Below, one piece after another: positions 40,535-52,156 of a stretch of 64,000 bases of DNA (positions within the stretch are counted from its first letter, which is position 1; each line of letters begins with the position of its first letter). The DNA is from Micromonospora sp. HK10. GTDB lineage: Bacteria > Actinomycetota > Actinomycetes > Mycobacteriales > Micromonosporaceae. Location: NCBI RefSeq assembly GCF_000982955.1, contig NZ_KQ058810.1, positions 62,001 through 126,000 on the forward strand. The letters run 5' to 3'. Made by a program: the position numbers and the translations under genes. The notes under the pieces were generated by a model. It had not been told where the DNA came from, made no database searches, and worked only from the letters and a program-made list of their open reading frames with translations.

Positions 40535-41365
40535 ATGGCCACACCCACCCACGGCGCGGTGGTGGTCGGCGTCGGCCGGTCGGACCAGAATCTCCAGGTG
40601 GTCCGGACCGCCGCCACGGAGGCGGCCGCGCACGACCGGGCCGTGCACCTGCTGCACGCCTTCAACTGGGCGGCGGCCCTGGACACGTTCTCCGTCAGCG
40701 GCCCCCGCGACGCGGCCGAGGAGCTGCTGGAGCGGGCCGGGCACGTGGTCGCCGAGATCGCGCCGGCGGTACCGGTCAACGGCGAGATCGTCGAGGGCTC
40801 CCCGCTTGAGGCGCTGGTCCGGGCCTCCGACTCGGCGTCCCTGGTCGCCCTCGGCGACGGCGGGATCGCCGACTGCGTGGGGTGCGTACCCACCGACGTG
40901 CTGGCCGTACAGGTCGCCGCCCGGGCCGGTTGCCCGGTGCTGGTCGCCCGGGCCGAGCCGCCGCCGCAGGGCCCGCTGCTGGTCGGCTTCGACGGCTCGG
41001 ACAGCTCCCCGGCCACCCTCGGCTACGCCTTCGACTGCGCCGAGAGCCGCGGCGCCCGGCTGCTCGCCATCCGGGTCGTCGAGCCGGGCCAGCCCGACGG
41101 CGGCGACGAACTGCTCGAGGCGGCGGTGGCCCGGCAGGCCGCCCGGTACCCCGCGGTGGCGGTCGAGTGCCACACCATCCGCGGCGAGCCCGACGCGGTC
41201 CTGATCGAACAGTCCCGCTCCGCCCAGGTCGTCGTGGTCGCCGCCCGGGGCGACGAGCCGCTGCGCGGCATGCTGGGCGCGGTGAGCCAGTCCCTGCTGT
41301 ACCACTCGCCGGCTCCGCTGATCGTCGTCCGTGGACTCGACGTGGCCCCGACGGCGGGGGCATGA
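40535..41365 (+). CDS. Tandem universal stress protein (UspA type)
   Basis: A 276-residue protein with two Usp halves. The first (GAVVVGVGRSDQNLQVV) is degenerate in its ATP loop; the second (PLLVGFDGSDSSPATLGYAF, ending VVVAARGDEPLRGMLGAVSQ, then APLIVVRG) keeps a G-2x-G-9x-S-like motif. GGGAGG precedes the ATG. Tandem Usp proteins are prominent members of the mycobacterial DosR regulon. Next to it is the phosphoketolase operon with a DosR-like box. Confidence 0.92.
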   Translation: MATPTHGAVVVGVGRSDQNLQVVRTAATEAAAHDRAVHLLHAFNWAAALDTFSVSGPRDAAEELLERAGHVVAEIAPAVPVNGEIVEGSPLEALVRASDSASLVALGDGGIADCVGCVPTDVLAVQVAARAGCPVLVARAEPPPQGPLLVGFDGSDSSPATLGYAFDCAESRGARLLAIRVVEPGQPDGGDELLEAAVARQAARYPAVAVECHTIRGEPDAVLIEQSRSAQVVVVAARGDEPLRGMLGAVSQSLLYHSPAPLIVVRGLDVAPTAGA

Positions 41366-41379
41366 CAGCCGCCGGTCCC

Positions 41380-41393
41380 GGGACCAATGGCCC
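41380..41393 (+). promoter_or_regulatory. DosR/DevR-box-like palindrome
   Basis: GGGACCAATGGCCC lies 15 bp after the Usp stop and 99 bp upstream of the phosphoketolase start. It matches the DosR consensus GGGACT-NN-(N)-GNCCC in its two GGG/CCC arms and is nearly the reverse complement of the element at 50817-50830 (GGGACCTTCGGCCC on that strand). Expected function: binding of the DevR-like regulator. Confidence 0.65.
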
Positions 41394-41491
41394 TGATTCA
41401 CTCACCGCGTGAGGACGAGGCTGAGGGTGCCCGGGTGAAAAATGACCGTCCGGGTGGCAGATGACCCCGAGTCGCGAGAGGCTAATGCAGC

Positions 41492-43894
41492 ATGGACACC
41501 GCTCTCGACCTGCACGGCCCCCTGACCGAAGAGCAGCTGCGCCGGCTTGACGCCTACTGGCGGGCGGCGAACTACCTGACCGTCGGGCAGATCTACCTGC
41601 TCGACAACCCGCTGCTCCGCGAGCCGCTCAAGCCCGAGCACATCAAGCCCCGCCTGCTGGGGCACTGGGGCACCAGCCCCGGGCTCAACCTGATCTACGC
41701 GCACCTCAACCGGGTCATCGTCGACCGGGACCTCTCCGCCATCTTCGTCACCGGCCCGGGCCACGGCGGCCCCGCCCTGGTGGCCAACACCTGGCTGGAG
41801 GGCACGTACAGCGAGCTGTACCACCACATCGCCCGGGACGAGACCGGCATGCAGCGGCTGTTCCGCCAGTTCTCCTTCCCCGGCGGCATCCCCAGCCACG
41901 TGGCCCCGGAGGTGCCGGGTTCGATCCACGAGGGCGGCGAGCTGGGGTACGCGCTGAGCCACGCGTACGGGGCCGCGTTCGACAACCCCGACCTCCTGGT
42001 GGCCTGCGTGATCGGCGACGGCGAGGCGGAGACCGGCCCGCTGGCGGGCAGTTGGCTGTCCAACGTCTTCCTCAACCCGGCCCGGGACGGTGCGGTGCTG
42101 CCCATCCTGCACCTCAACGGCTACAAGATCGCCAACCCGACGGTGCTCGACCGGATCCCCGAGAGCGACCTGCTGGAGCTGATGCGCGGCTACGGCTACC
42201 AGCCGTACCTGGTGGCCGGCGACGACCCGGCCACCGTGCACCAGACGCTCGCCGCGACGCTGGACCGGGCGGTCGGGGAGATCGCCGAGATCCAGCGCCG
42301 GGCCCGCTCCGGCGGCGAGGCGACCCGACCCCGCTGGCCGATGATCATCCTACGGACGCCGAAGGGCTGGACCGGCCCGAAGGAGGTCGACGGCACACAG
42401 GTCGAGGGAACCTTCCGCGCCCACCAGGTGCCGATCGCCGCGGTACGCGACAACCCGGCGCACCTGGCCGAGCTGGAGCGCTGGCTGCGCAGCTACCGGC
42501 CCGAGGAGCTGTTCGACGCCACCGGCGCGCCGGTCGCCGAGCTGGCCGCCCTACCGCCGCGCGGTGACCGGCGGATGAGCGCCAACCCGGTGGCCAACGG
42601 CGGGCGGCTGCTGCGCGACCTGGAGCTGCCGGACTTCCGCGACTACGCGGTCGACGTGAAGGAGCCGGGCCAGCCGATGGCGGGCGCCACCGGCGCCCTC
42701 GGCCCCTGGATCCGCGACGTGATCGTCCGCAACCCGCAGACCTTCCGCCTCTTCGGCCCGGACGAGGTCGCCTCGAACCGGCTCGGCGCCGCCTTCGAGG
42801 TGACCGACCGGGCGTTCGTCGGCAGCGAGGTCCCGGGCGACGACCACCTCTCCCCCGACGGCCGGGTGATGGAGGTGCTCTCCGAGCACCTGTGCCAGGG
42901 CTGGCTGGAGGGCTACCTGCTGACCGGCCGGCACGGCGTCTTCACCAGCTACGAGGCGTTCATCCACATCGTCGACTCGATGGTCAACCAGCACGCCAAG
43001 TGGCTCAAGGTCACCCGGCACATCCCCTGGCGGGAGCCGGTGGCCTCGCTGAACTACCTGCTCTCCAGCCACGTCTGGCGGCAGGACCACAACGGCTTCT
43101 CGCACCAGGATCCCGGCTTCATCGACCACGTGGTGAACAAGAAGGCCGAGGTGGTCCGGGTCTACCTGCCGCCGGACGCCAACACCCTGCTCTCCACCAT
43201 GGATCACTGCCTGCGCAGCCGGCACTACATCAACGTGGTGGTGGCCGGTAAGCAGCCCGCGCCGAACTGGCTCACCATGGAGGAGGCCATCCAGCACACC
43301 CGCCGCGGCCTCGGCATCTGGGACTGGGCCAGCACCGACGACGGCGACGAGCCGGACGTGGTGCTGGCCTGCGCCGGCGACGTGCCGACCCTGGAGACCC
43401 TCGCCGCGGCCGACCTGCTGCGCCGGCACCTGCCCGATCTGAAGGTCCGGCTGGTCAACGTGGTCGACCTGATGCGCCTGCAGCCGCCGTCGGAGCACCC
43501 GCACGGCCTGCCGGACAGCGAGTTCGACACCATCTTCACCCGCGACCGGCCGGTCATCTTCGCCTACCACGGCTACCCGTGGCTGATCCACCGGCTCACC
43601 TACCGCCGCGCCAACCACGACAACCTGCACGTGCGCGGCTACAAGGAGGAGGGCACCACCACCACCCCGTTCGACATGGTGATGCTCAACGACCTGGACC
43701 GCTTCCACCTGGTCATCGACGTCATCGACCGGGTGCCCGGGCTGCGTTCCCGCGCCGCCCACCTCCGCCAGGAGATGGTCGACGCCCGGCAGGCCGCCCG
43801 CGACTACACCCGCCGGTACGGCGAGGACGACCCGCAGGTCGCCGAGTGGCGCTGGATCCGCGAGAACGACCCCGCCCTGCGGAGCGGGCAGTGA
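41492..43894 (+). CDS. xfp: Xylulose-5-phosphate/fructose-6-phosphate phosphoketolase
   Basis: An 800-residue thiamine-diphosphate enzyme, full length for the family. It starts with [20 protein letters not shown]; substrate and cofactor motifs include [35 protein letters not shown] and the ThDP motif [34 protein letters not shown] and [14 protein letters not shown] are further signatures. It cleaves Xu5P or F6P with phosphate to acetyl phosphate and a sugar phosphate, giving ATP without oxygen. GAGAGG precedes the ATG. Its TGA overlaps the GTG of a second Usp gene. Confidence 0.96.
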   Translation: MDTALDLHGPLTEEQLRRLDAYWRAANYLTVGQIYLLDNPLLREPLKPEHIKPRLLGHWGTSPGLNLIYAHLNRVIVDRDLSAIFVTGPGHGGPALVANTWLEGTYSELYHHIARDETGMQRLFRQFSFPGGIPSHVAPEVPGSIHEGGELGYALSHAYGAAFDNPDLLVACVIGDGEAETGPLAGSWLSNVFLNPARDGAVLPILHLNGYKIANPTVLDRIPESDLLELMRGYGYQPYLVAGDDPATVHQTLAATLDRAVGEIAEIQRRARSGGEATRPRWPMIILRTPKGWTGPKEVDGTQVEGTFRAHQVPIAAVRDNPAHLAELERWLRSYRPEELFDATGAPVAELAALPPRGDRRMSANPVANGGRLLRDLELPDFRDYAVDVKEPGQPMAGATGALGPWIRDVIVRNPQTFRLFGPDEVASNRLGAAFEVTDRAFVGSEVPGDDHLSPDGRVMEVLSEHLCQGWLEGYLLTGRHGVFTSYEAFIHIVDSMVNQHAKWLKVTRHIPWREPVASLNYLLSSHVWRQDHNGFSHQDPGFIDHVVNKKAEVVRVYLPPDANTLLSTMDHCLRSRHYINVVVAGKQPAPNWLTMEEAIQHTRRGLGIWDWASTDDGDEPDVVLACAGDVPTLETLAAADLLRRHLPDLKVRLVNVVDLMRLQPPSEHPHGLPDSEFDTIFTRDRPVIFAYHGYPWLIHRLTYRRANHDNLHVRGYKEEGTTTTPFDMVMLNDLDRFHLVIDVIDRVPGLRSRAAHLRQEMVDARQAARDYTRRYGEDDPQVAEWRWIRENDPALRSGQ

Positions 43895-44757
43895 GCAGCG
43901 ACGAGATCCTGGTCGGCTACGACGGCTCCGCCGACGCCGCGGTCGCCCTCGCCTGGGCGCTGGACGAGGCGGGCCGGTCGGGCCGGCCGGTACGCCTGGC
44001 GTACGTCTTCGAGTGGCTGACCGTGGCCGGGTGGATCGGACCCGGGGTGGCACCCGGGATCTGGCCCGACGAGAACGCGCGGAACGCGGTCGAGGAACTG
44101 GTCCGCACGGCGGCGGCGGACGCCGCCGCCAGCCGGCCCGGCCTCACCGTGCACGGCGAGGTGTTCGACGGGCCGCCCGCCCTGGTGTTGCAGGAGCGGT
44201 CCGCCGAGGCCGGGATGCTGGTTCTCGGCAGCCGCGGCCACGGCGGCTTCGGCGGCCTGGTCGTCGGCTCCACCGCGGTCGCCGTCTCGGCCCACGCGCA
44301 CTGCCCGGTGATCGTGGTCCGGGAGGGCACGTCGGCCGCCACCGGGCCGGTACTGGTCGGCGTGGACGGCTCCCCGTCGTCGACGCAGGCGCTCGGCTTC
44401 GCCGTCGAGCGGGCTGCGCAGCGGGAGGCGCCACTGCGGGTGCTGCGGGTCTGGGAGCCGCCCGGCGAACGCTGGGTGCCACCCGACTTCGACCCGGCGG
44501 AGGTCGCCGCCACCGAACGGGCCGCCGTGGAGACGGAACTGGCCCAGTGGCGGGAAAGCTTCCCCGACCTCGCGGTGGAGATCCAGGTGACCCCGGGCAA
44601 CCCGGCCGCGCTGCTGGTCGAGGCGAGCCGGGAGGCGCAGCTCGCGGTGGTCGGCACCCGGGGCCGGGGCGGCCTGCGCGGCATGCTGCTCGGCTCGGTC
44701 AGCCAGCAGCTCATCCAGCACGCCCGGTGCCCGGTCGCGGTCGTCCGCGAACGCTGA
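43891..44757 (+). CDS. Tandem universal stress protein (UspA type)
   Basis: A 288-residue tandem Usp protein. Both halves keep the ATP-binding signature: [20 protein letters not shown] with [20 protein letters not shown], and [20 protein letters not shown] with [20 protein letters not shown]. The GTG start overlaps the phosphoketolase stop (GTGA), so it is translated from the same mRNA and should share its regulation. It converges on the P-type ATPase gene 26 bp away. Confidence 0.93.
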   Translation: MSSDEILVGYDGSADAAVALAWALDEAGRSGRPVRLAYVFEWLTVAGWIGPGVAPGIWPDENARNAVEELVRTAAADAAASRPGLTVHGEVFDGPPALVLQERSAEAGMLVLGSRGHGGFGGLVVGSTAVAVSAHAHCPVIVVREGTSAATGPVLVGVDGSPSSTQALGFAVERAAQREAPLRVLRVWEPPGERWVPPDFDPAEVAATERAAVETELAQWRESFPDLAVEIQVTPGNPAALLVEASREAQLAVVGTRGRGGLRGMLLGSVSQQLIQHARCPVAVVRER

Positions 44758-44783
44758 GCCGCCCGCTCGGTCGGCGGGGGCGG

Positions 44784-47168
44784 TCAGCGGGTGTCCGGCT
44801 GGCCGTCCCCGGGGCTGAGCGAGAAGAAGTCCTCCTCTTCCTGCGCCAGGTGCAGGCGCAGCACGGCGTCCAGCCCGTACAGGGCGGCCAGCAGGTCCGG
44901 CACCTCGTCGCGGCCCAGCCGGTCGTCCTGGTGCTGGGCCAGGTGGCCGCCGATCCGGTCCACCAACCGGCTGATCTCCACGTGCGCCCGGCTCATCGTC
45001 GAGGTGGCCTCGGCGCTGCCCAGCGGGCCGGCCAGGGCCGGGTAGAGCTGCCGGTCCTCGGCCGCCTCGTGCGGCAGCACCTGCTCGACCAGCCGGCGGT
45101 GCACGTCCCGCAGCGCCGGCAGGCACTCCGCCGCCTCCGGGTCCGTCGCCACCAGGTCGGCGGTGTCGCGCAGCCGGTCCAGCACGTCCCGCACTCCGCC
45201 GTGCTCGCCCGCGTACCGGTCGAGGAGGGCGCGGGTCTGCGGCGGGACGTCGCGGCGGCGCAGGCCCCCGCCGAGGGCGCGCAGCGCGTTCAGGATCACC
45301 AGCACGTCGATGCCCTCCTGGAGGAACGCGCCGGCGACCGGGGGCAGCTTCCCGACGGCGGCCACCAGCATGGCCAGCACGGCCAGCCCCATCCCGACCG
45401 CGGCGCTCTGCACGGCGATCCGGCGGGCGTACCGGGCGATCTCCACGGCGTCGGCGAGCCGGTCCAGCCGGTCCACGGTGAGCACCGCGTCGGCCACGTC
45501 GGCGGAGGCGGTCGCGCCGGTGGCGCCCATGGCCACCCCGACGTGCGCGGCGGCCAGCGCCGGCGCGTCGTTGACCCCGTCACCGACCATCACGGTCACC
45601 GCCCGGTCGGACTCCGCCCGCACCCGGGCGACCTTCTCCTCGGGCGAGCACTGGGCGATCACGTCGTCCACCCCGACGATCCCGGCCACCTGCTCGGCGG
45701 TGCGCCGCCGGTCGCCGGTCACCATGACCAGCCGGTCGAGCCCGGCCTCGCGCAGCCGCCGCACGGTGCGCCGGGCGTCCGGCCGGACCGGGTCCTCCAG
45801 CAGGATCGCGCCGAGCGGCCCCCGCTCGTCGCTGACCCAGACGGTGGACCGGCCGGCCAGCTCGGCCCGCTCGCGGATCCGGTGCGCCCAGTCCGGCGGC
45901 TCGCCGGCCAGCTGACCGACCCGGACCAGCCGCCCGTCGACCCGGCCGGTCACCCCGCGCCCCGGTTCCTCGGTCACCTCGGTCGGCTCGGTGAGCGCCA
46001 GCCCCTGCTCCCGGGCCTGCCGGACCAGCGCGGCGGCCAGCACGTGCGGGGAGAGCTGCTCGACGGAGGCGGCCAGCCGCAGCAGCTCGTCCCGGTCGCC
46101 GCCGGGGGCGACCACCGTCTCCGCGGCGCGTGGGCGGCCCGCGGTGAGCGTGCCGGTCTTGTCCAGCAGCAGGGTCCGGGCACGACCGAGCAGTTCCAGC
46201 GACCCGCCGTCGCGGACCAGCACGCCCCGGCGGGCCACCCGGGACAGCCCGGACACGATGGCGATCGGGGTGGCCAGCAGCAGCGGGCACGGGGTGGCCA
46301 CCACGAGTACCGCCACCGCCCGGACGAACTGGCCGGAGAGCAGCCAGGCCAGCCCGGCCAGCAGCAGGGTGAACGGCACGAACGCGGCGGCGTACCGGTC
46401 GGCGAGGCGGACCATCGGGGCCTTGCGCGCGGTGGCCTCCTCGGCCAGCCGGACGATCCCGGCGTACGTGCTCTCCGCGGCGCTCTTGGTCGCGCGCAGC
46501 CCGAAGCCGGCGCCCGCGTTGACCACGCCGCTGGCCACCGGCTCGCCCGCGGCCCGGCTGACCAGCTGCGACTCGCCGGTGACCACCGACTCGTCGAGCG
46601 TGGCGGCGGCCTCGACGGTCCCGTCCACCGGCACCACGTCGCCGGGGCCCACGACCAGCCGGTCCCCCACCGCGACCCGGTCCAGCGGCACCACCTCGAT
46701 CCGGCCGTCGGTGGTCCGCCGCCGGGCCTGCCGGGGGGCGCGTTCCAGCAGCGCCCGCAGGTCCCGGGTGGCCCGCCGTTGCGCGTAGTTCTCCAGCGCC
46801 TGGCCGGTCGCCACCATCACCGCGATCACGGCGCCGGCCAGGTACTCCCGGACCAGGAGCGCGCCGACCAGCGCCAGCACGGCGATCACGTCCACCCCGA
46901 ACTGGCGCCGCCAGAGCTGGCGCAGCGTGGTCCAGACCGCCGGCAGCAGGGCGACCAGGGTCACCGCCGCCCAGACCAGCTGGGCCGCCCCGCCCGCCCC
47001 GGCGAACCATAGCGCCGCCCCCGCCAGCACGGCGAGGGTCAGCAGCACCAGCGGCAGCCATTCGAGCGCACCGGGCCGCCGGTCGGACCCGCCGCGCCGG
47101 AACAGCCGCCGCGCCCGGCGCTGCCGCACCGGGTGTTCGGGCACGCACTCCCGCGGTTCCGTTCCCAC
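44784..47168 (-). CDS. P1B-type metal ATPase with C-terminal hemerythrin domain
   Basis: A 794-residue transport ATPase. TM helices, actuator domain TGES (DESVVTGESQLVS), membrane metal motif ATPCPLLLATP (C294), phosphorylation site D336 in LLLDKTGTLTAG, MVTGDRRRTAEQ and MVGDGVNDAPALAA. Residues about 640-790 form a hemerythrin-like four-helix domain with metal-ligand candidates in HEAAEDRQLYPAL, SRAHVEISRLVD and LRLHLAQEEEDFF. A TPCPL motif plus hemerythrin is the pattern of P1B-5 ATPases, which have been linked to iron/nickel efflux. There is no N-terminal metal-binding domain. The GTG start lies within a palindrome; a second GTG nine codons on has GGGAG before it. Oxygen sensing by the diiron site is inferred. 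Confidence 0.92.
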   Translation of the reverse strand: MGTEPRECVPEHPVRQRRARRLFRRGGSDRRPGALEWLPLVLLTLAVLAGAALWFAGAGGAAQLVWAAVTLVALLPAVWTTLRQLWRRQFGVDVIAVLALVGALLVREYLAGAVIAVMVATGQALENYAQRRATRDLRALLERAPRQARRRTTDGRIEVVPLDRVAVGDRLVVGPGDVVPVDGTVEAAATLDESVVTGESQLVSRAAGEPVASGVVNAGAGFGLRATKSAAESTYAGIVRLAEEATARKAPMVRLADRYAAAFVPFTLLLAGLAWLLSGQFVRAVAVLVVATPCPLLLATPIAIVSGLSRVARRGVLVRDGGSLELLGRARTLLLDKTGTLTAGRPRAAETVVAPGGDRDELLRLAASVEQLSPHVLAAALVRQAREQGLALTEPTEVTEEPGRGVTGRVDGRLVRVGQLAGEPPDWAHRIRERAELAGRSTVWVSDERGPLGAILLEDPVRPDARRTVRRLREAGLDRLVMVTGDRRRTAEQVAGIVGVDDVIAQCSPEEKVARVRAESDRAVTVMVGDGVNDAPALAAAHVGVAMGATGATASADVADAVLTVDRLDRLADAVEIARYARRIAVQSAAVGMGLAVLAMLVAAVGKLPPVAGAFLQEGIDVLVILNALRALGGGLRRRDVPPQTRALLDRYAGEHGGVRDVLDRLRDTADLVATDPEAAECLPALRDVHRRLVEQVLPHEAAEDRQLYPALAGPLGSAEATSTMSRAHVEISRLVDRIGGHLAQHQDDRLGRDEVPDLLAALYGLDAVLRLHLAQEEEDFFSLSPGDGQPDTR

Positions 47169-47175
47169 GTGGGAA
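47162..47175. promoter_or_regulatory. 14-bp perfect palindrome over the ATPase start codon
   Basis: TTCCCACGTGGGAA covers the GTG of the P1B ATPase gene (GTG is the complement of 47166-47168). A GACGAT box 7-12 nt upstream of that GTG fits a leaderless mRNA, so a protein bound here would block initiation. Confidence 0.55.
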
Positions 47176-47354
47176 TCGTCTCAGCGGCGGCGTGCGGCAG
47201 GTAGGCCGAACCCGGGTAATCCCGGTAGCCGAAGGGGCCGGACCTCGGGCGGCGGAGCGTGCGTGCCGCCCGGCGATACCCGAGGATGAAGCGGCAAGCC
47301 GCCCGGTCGGCCCCGGCGTGGGGCACGATGGGGAAAACAGGAAAGGTCGTGACG

Positions 47355-48365
47355 ATGAGCCACGAGAAGCCGGCCGGGGACCGCCCGCTGACCACCGCGC
47401 TCGCGGAAGCCGCCGGGATGGCCGGCCACGCCCCCTCGGTGCACAACACCCAGCCCTGGCACTGGACGGTGCTGCCCGACGCGCTGGAGCTGCGGCTGGT
47501 CCGGGAGCGCCACCTCAGCGTCCTGGACCCGGAGGGTCGGCTGCTCTTCGTGAGCTGCGGCGCCGCCCTGCACCACGCCCGGGTGGCGCTGGCCGCCGAG
47601 GGCTGGACGCCGGTGGTGGAGCGGCTGCCCGACCCCGCCCAGCCGGAGCTGCTGGCCCGGCTGACCGGCCTGAAGCACACCGGGGCCGACCCGGCGGCCA
47701 TGCGCCTGGTGCAGTGCATCCGGGTACGGCACACCGACCGGCGGCCGGTCAGCGACGAGCCGATCTCCGCAGCCGCCCTGGATGAGATCGACCGGGCGGC
47801 CACGGCGGAGGGGGTGAACCTCCAGTTCCTCGACGACAGCCAGAAGATCGAGCTCGCCGGTGCCGCGCAGCAGGCGGCCAAGGTCGAGGCCGACAGCCCG
47901 GATTTGCGCGAGGAGCTGGCGTACTGGATCAACCAGGGCGGCGCCGGCACCGGGCTGCCCCCGGAGGTGCTGCCGGCGGAGGCGCCGCAGACCACCGTCC
48001 CCGGGCGTGACTTCGGTCACCCCGGCAGCCTGCCGATCGGTCCCGGGCACGACCGGGCCGCCGTGTACGGCATTCTCTGGGGCACCGAGGACGAGCCGGA
48101 CAGCTGGCTACGCGCCGGCGAAGGGCTCTCCGCCGCCTGGCTCGCCGCCACCCGGCTCGGTGCCACGCTGGTTCCGCTCAGCGGCGTGGTGGAGGTCGAC
48201 GGCACCCGCCAGACGCTCCGGCAGATGCTGTCCGGGCTGGGCTTCCCGTACATCTCGATGCGGCTCGGCCTCGCCGACCCGGCACACGCCGGCCCCGCGC
48301 ACACCCCGCGGCTGGACGTGGCGCAGACCGTCGACACCTCGGCGGTGCGCGGCCAGCTCGGCTAG
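47355..48365 (+). CDS. Acg-family nitroreductase-like protein
   Basis: A 336-residue flavin-nitroreductase-fold protein of the Acg/Rv2032 group. The N-terminal APSVHNTQPWHWTVLPDALE motif is diagnostic, and SGVVEVDGTRQTLRQML with GFPYISMRLG lies near the end. In mycobacteria these proteins bind FMN tightly without known activity and are strongly induced by hypoxia through DosR. GGAAAGG precedes the ATG at 47355. It is divergent from the ATPase-hemerythrin gene. Confidence 0.9.
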   Translation: MSHEKPAGDRPLTTALAEAAGMAGHAPSVHNTQPWHWTVLPDALELRLVRERHLSVLDPEGRLLFVSCGAALHHARVALAAEGWTPVVERLPDPAQPELLARLTGLKHTGADPAAMRLVQCIRVRHTDRRPVSDEPISAAALDEIDRAATAEGVNLQFLDDSQKIELAGAAQQAAKVEADSPDLREELAYWINQGGAGTGLPPEVLPAEAPQTTVPGRDFGHPGSLPIGPGHDRAAVYGILWGTEDEPDSWLRAGEGLSAAWLAATRLGATLVPLSGVVEVDGTRQTLRQMLSGLGFPYISMRLGLADPAHAGPAHTPRLDVAQTVDTSAVRGQLG

Positions 48366-50129
<1,764 letters not shown>

Positions 50130-50142
50130 CCCGGCCGCGGCC

Positions 50143-50781
50143 TCAGTGGCTCTTGCCGAGCAGCCGGGTGGCCAGCACCGCCGCCTGGGTCCGCCGCTCC
50201 AGGCCCAGCTTCGCCAGCACGCTGGAGACGTAGTTCTTCACCGTCTTCTCGGCCAGGAACATCTTGCCGGCGATCTCCCGGTTGGTCAGGCCCTCGGCCA
50301 CGTACTCCAGGATCCGCCGCTCCTGCTCGGTGAGGCTCTTCAGCTCGCGCGGCTGCTCGACGCCGCTGCGGATGCGCTCCAGCACCCGGGTGGTGATCGC
50401 CGGGTCGAGCAGCGACTGGCCGGCCGCCACCCGGCGGACCGCGTCCACCAGGTCGGTGCCGCGGATCTGCTTGAGCACGTAGCCGGCCGCGCCCGCCATG
50501 ATCGCGGCGAAGAGCGCCTCGTCGTCCTCGTACGAGGTGAGGATCAGACCCTTGATCGAGGAGTCCACGGCGCGGATGTCGCGGCACACGTCGATGCCGT
50601 TGCCGTCGGGCAGCCGCGCGTCCAGGATCGCCACGTCGGGCCGGAGCGCCGGGATCCGGCGGGCCGCCTCCTGGGCGGAGCCGGACTCGCCGACCACCTC
50701 GATGTCACCGCTGCTGGTGAGCAGGTCGGCAAGGCCACGACGGACGACCTCATGGTCGTCGAGCAGGAACACCCGGATCAT
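50143..50781 (-). CDS. devR: DevR/DosR-like NarL-family response regulator
   Basis: A 212-residue LuxR/NarL-type regulator. Receiver: D8/D9, phospho-acceptor D54 (AILDARLPDGNGIDVCRDIR), LTSYEDDEALFAAIMAGAAG and LKQI lysine, all at the DevR positions. The HTH (SLTEQERRILEYVAEGLTNR, AEKTVKNYVSSVLAKLG) follows. GAAAGGACGG is the ribosome site and a TAGAAA -10 lies at complement 50788-50793. A DosR-like box centred about 42 bp upstream of the ATG suggests autoregulation. Likely activator of the surrounding stress genes under low oxygen. Confidence 0.93.
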   Translation of the reverse strand: MIRVFLLDDHEVVRRGLADLLTSSGDIEVVGESGSAQEAARRIPALRPDVAILDARLPDGNGIDVCRDIRAVDSSIKGLILTSYEDDEALFAAIMAGAAGYVLKQIRGTDLVDAVRRVAAGQSLLDPAITTRVLERIRSGVEQPRELKSLTEQERRILEYVAEGLTNREIAGKMFLAEKTVKNYVSSVLAKLGLERRTQAAVLATRLLGKSH

Positions 50782-50816
50782 CCGTCCTTTCTACCCGCTG
50801 GTCAGCGGCCGTGCAC

Positions 50817-50830
50817 GGGCCGAAGGTCCC
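50817..50830 (-). promoter_or_regulatory. DosR/DevR-box-like palindrome upstream of devR
   Basis: Minus strand: GGGACCTTCGGCCC. It sits between devR (start 50781) and the second Acg-type gene (start 50967), centred about 42 bp from the predicted devR transcription start, a typical position for DevR sites. It shares 12 of 14 bases with the element at 41380-41393. Confidence 0.7.
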
Positions 50831-50966
50831 GATCGCGACGCGCCCGGCGACGGGCACGCCGGCCCGAGGACCAGGGACCTCCGGCCCTGCGCGCGACGCA
50901 CCCGCCTGACGCACCGTTGGGGTGGACCGACCGGGGACGGCACGGTCCGCGCGGAAGGAGCCCACC

Positions 50967-51956
50967 ATGACCACCGGTTACAGCGTCGAGCAACTGACGG
51001 CGGCCGTACGCGACGCGGTGCGCGCGCCGTCCCTGCACAACACCCAACCGTGGCGGTTCCGGCTGCGCGACGGCGGGATCGAGGTCCGGGTGGACCCGCT
51101 GCGCCGGCTGCCGGCCACCGACCCCAGCGGCTGGGGGGCTCGGATCGCCTGCGGGGCGGCGCTGTTCAACCTGCGGCTGTCGCTGGCTGTCGCGGGCACC
51201 CCGGCGACCGTCCGGCTGCGCCCGTACCCGGCCGACCCCGACGTGGTGGCCCGGCTCGTCCCGGACGTCCCGCGCCGTCCCACCCCGACCGAGCAGAGCC
51301 TGTACGCGGCCGTCGACCGCCGGTTCAGCAACCGCGCCCCGTTCTGGCCCGACCCGGTGCCCGCCGACGCCCGGTGGCGGCTCGGCGAGGCGGCCCGGGC
51401 CGAGCAGTGCTGGCTGGAGCTGCTGATCGGCACCACCGCGGTCAACGCGCTCGGCGAGATCGCCCGCAGCGCGCACCGTGTCCTGGAACGCGACCCGGCG
51501 TACGTGACCGAGCGGTCCACCTGGATCCGCTCCGAGCCCTCCCCCGACGGGGTGCCGGCGGCGGCCGGCGGCCCGCAGAGCGAACCGCAGGACCTGCTCC
51601 CGCAACGCGGGTACGGCGGGCGCAACCGGCCGCCGGGGCGCGACTTCGAGCCGGAGCCGCTGGTGGCGGTGCTCGGCTCGGCCGGGAACACGGCCACCGA
51701 CCAGGTCGTCGCCGGGCAGGCCCTGCAGCGGGTGCTGCTCACCGCCACCGACGCGGGGCTGGCCGCGTCGCTTATCTCCCAGCCGATCGAGGTGCCGGGC
51801 GCCCGGGAGGCACTGCGGCTGTCCCTGGGCCGGTTCGGCACGCCGCAGATGGTCATGCGGATCGGGTACGGCCAGCCGGGGGTCGCCACCCCGCGCCGGC
51901 CGGCGGACGAGGTGATCGACCTGCCGGTGGCCACGCCCTCGACCGTGGGCCGGTGA
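50967..51956 (+). CDS. Acg-family nitroreductase-like protein
   Basis: A 329-residue second copy of the Acg/Rv2032 type. The N-terminal APSLHNTQPWRFRLRDG motif is intact, with LTATDAGLAASLISQPIEVP and LSLGRFGTPQMVMRIGYGQP near the end. GGAAGGAGCC precedes the ATG. It is divergent from devR and shares with it the region containing the DosR-like box (137 bp upstream), so hypoxic induction is likely. It differs clearly from the copy at 47355 and is not a recent duplication. Confidence 0.9.
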   Translation: MTTGYSVEQLTAAVRDAVRAPSLHNTQPWRFRLRDGGIEVRVDPLRRLPATDPSGWGARIACGAALFNLRLSLAVAGTPATVRLRPYPADPDVVARLVPDVPRRPTPTEQSLYAAVDRRFSNRAPFWPDPVPADARWRLGEAARAEQCWLELLIGTTAVNALGEIARSAHRVLERDPAYVTERSTWIRSEPSPDGVPAAAGGPQSEPQDLLPQRGYGGRNRPPGRDFEPEPLVAVLGSAGNTATDQVVAGQALQRVLLTATDAGLAASLISQPIEVPGAREALRLSLGRFGTPQMVMRIGYGQPGVATPRRPADEVIDLPVATPSTVGR

Positions 51957-51997
51957 GGCCGGCGGCCGGGCCGTCCGTACGGGGGCGGCCGGGCCCG

Positions 51998-52128
51998 CGT
52001 GTCCCGTGTGGGCAATCCGGCCCGGCCCGGCGTGTCCCGTGCGGGCAATCCGACCCGGCCCGCCGTGTCCCGTGCGGGCAATCCGGCCCGGCTCGCGTGT
52101 CCCGTGCGGGTGCGCCGGCCCGGTAGCG
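51998..52128. repeat. 33-bp tandem repeat, four copies
   Basis: Units start CGTGTCCCGTGCGGGCAATC at 51998, 52031, 52064 and 52096 (period 33, 33, 32). They fill the gap between the convergent Acg-type gene and the LamG protein gene. The fourth copy diverges after its first 19 bases. Confidence 0.93.
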
Positions 52129-52156
52129 GCCGGGCCGGCGCACCGCGTGGCTCAGC

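Noticed and set aside
47230..47260. GGGGCCGGACCTCGGG as a DosR box between the ATPase and Acg-type genes
   Set aside because: It cannot be aligned to GGGACCWWYGGCCC without a gap; likely chance in GC-rich DNA.
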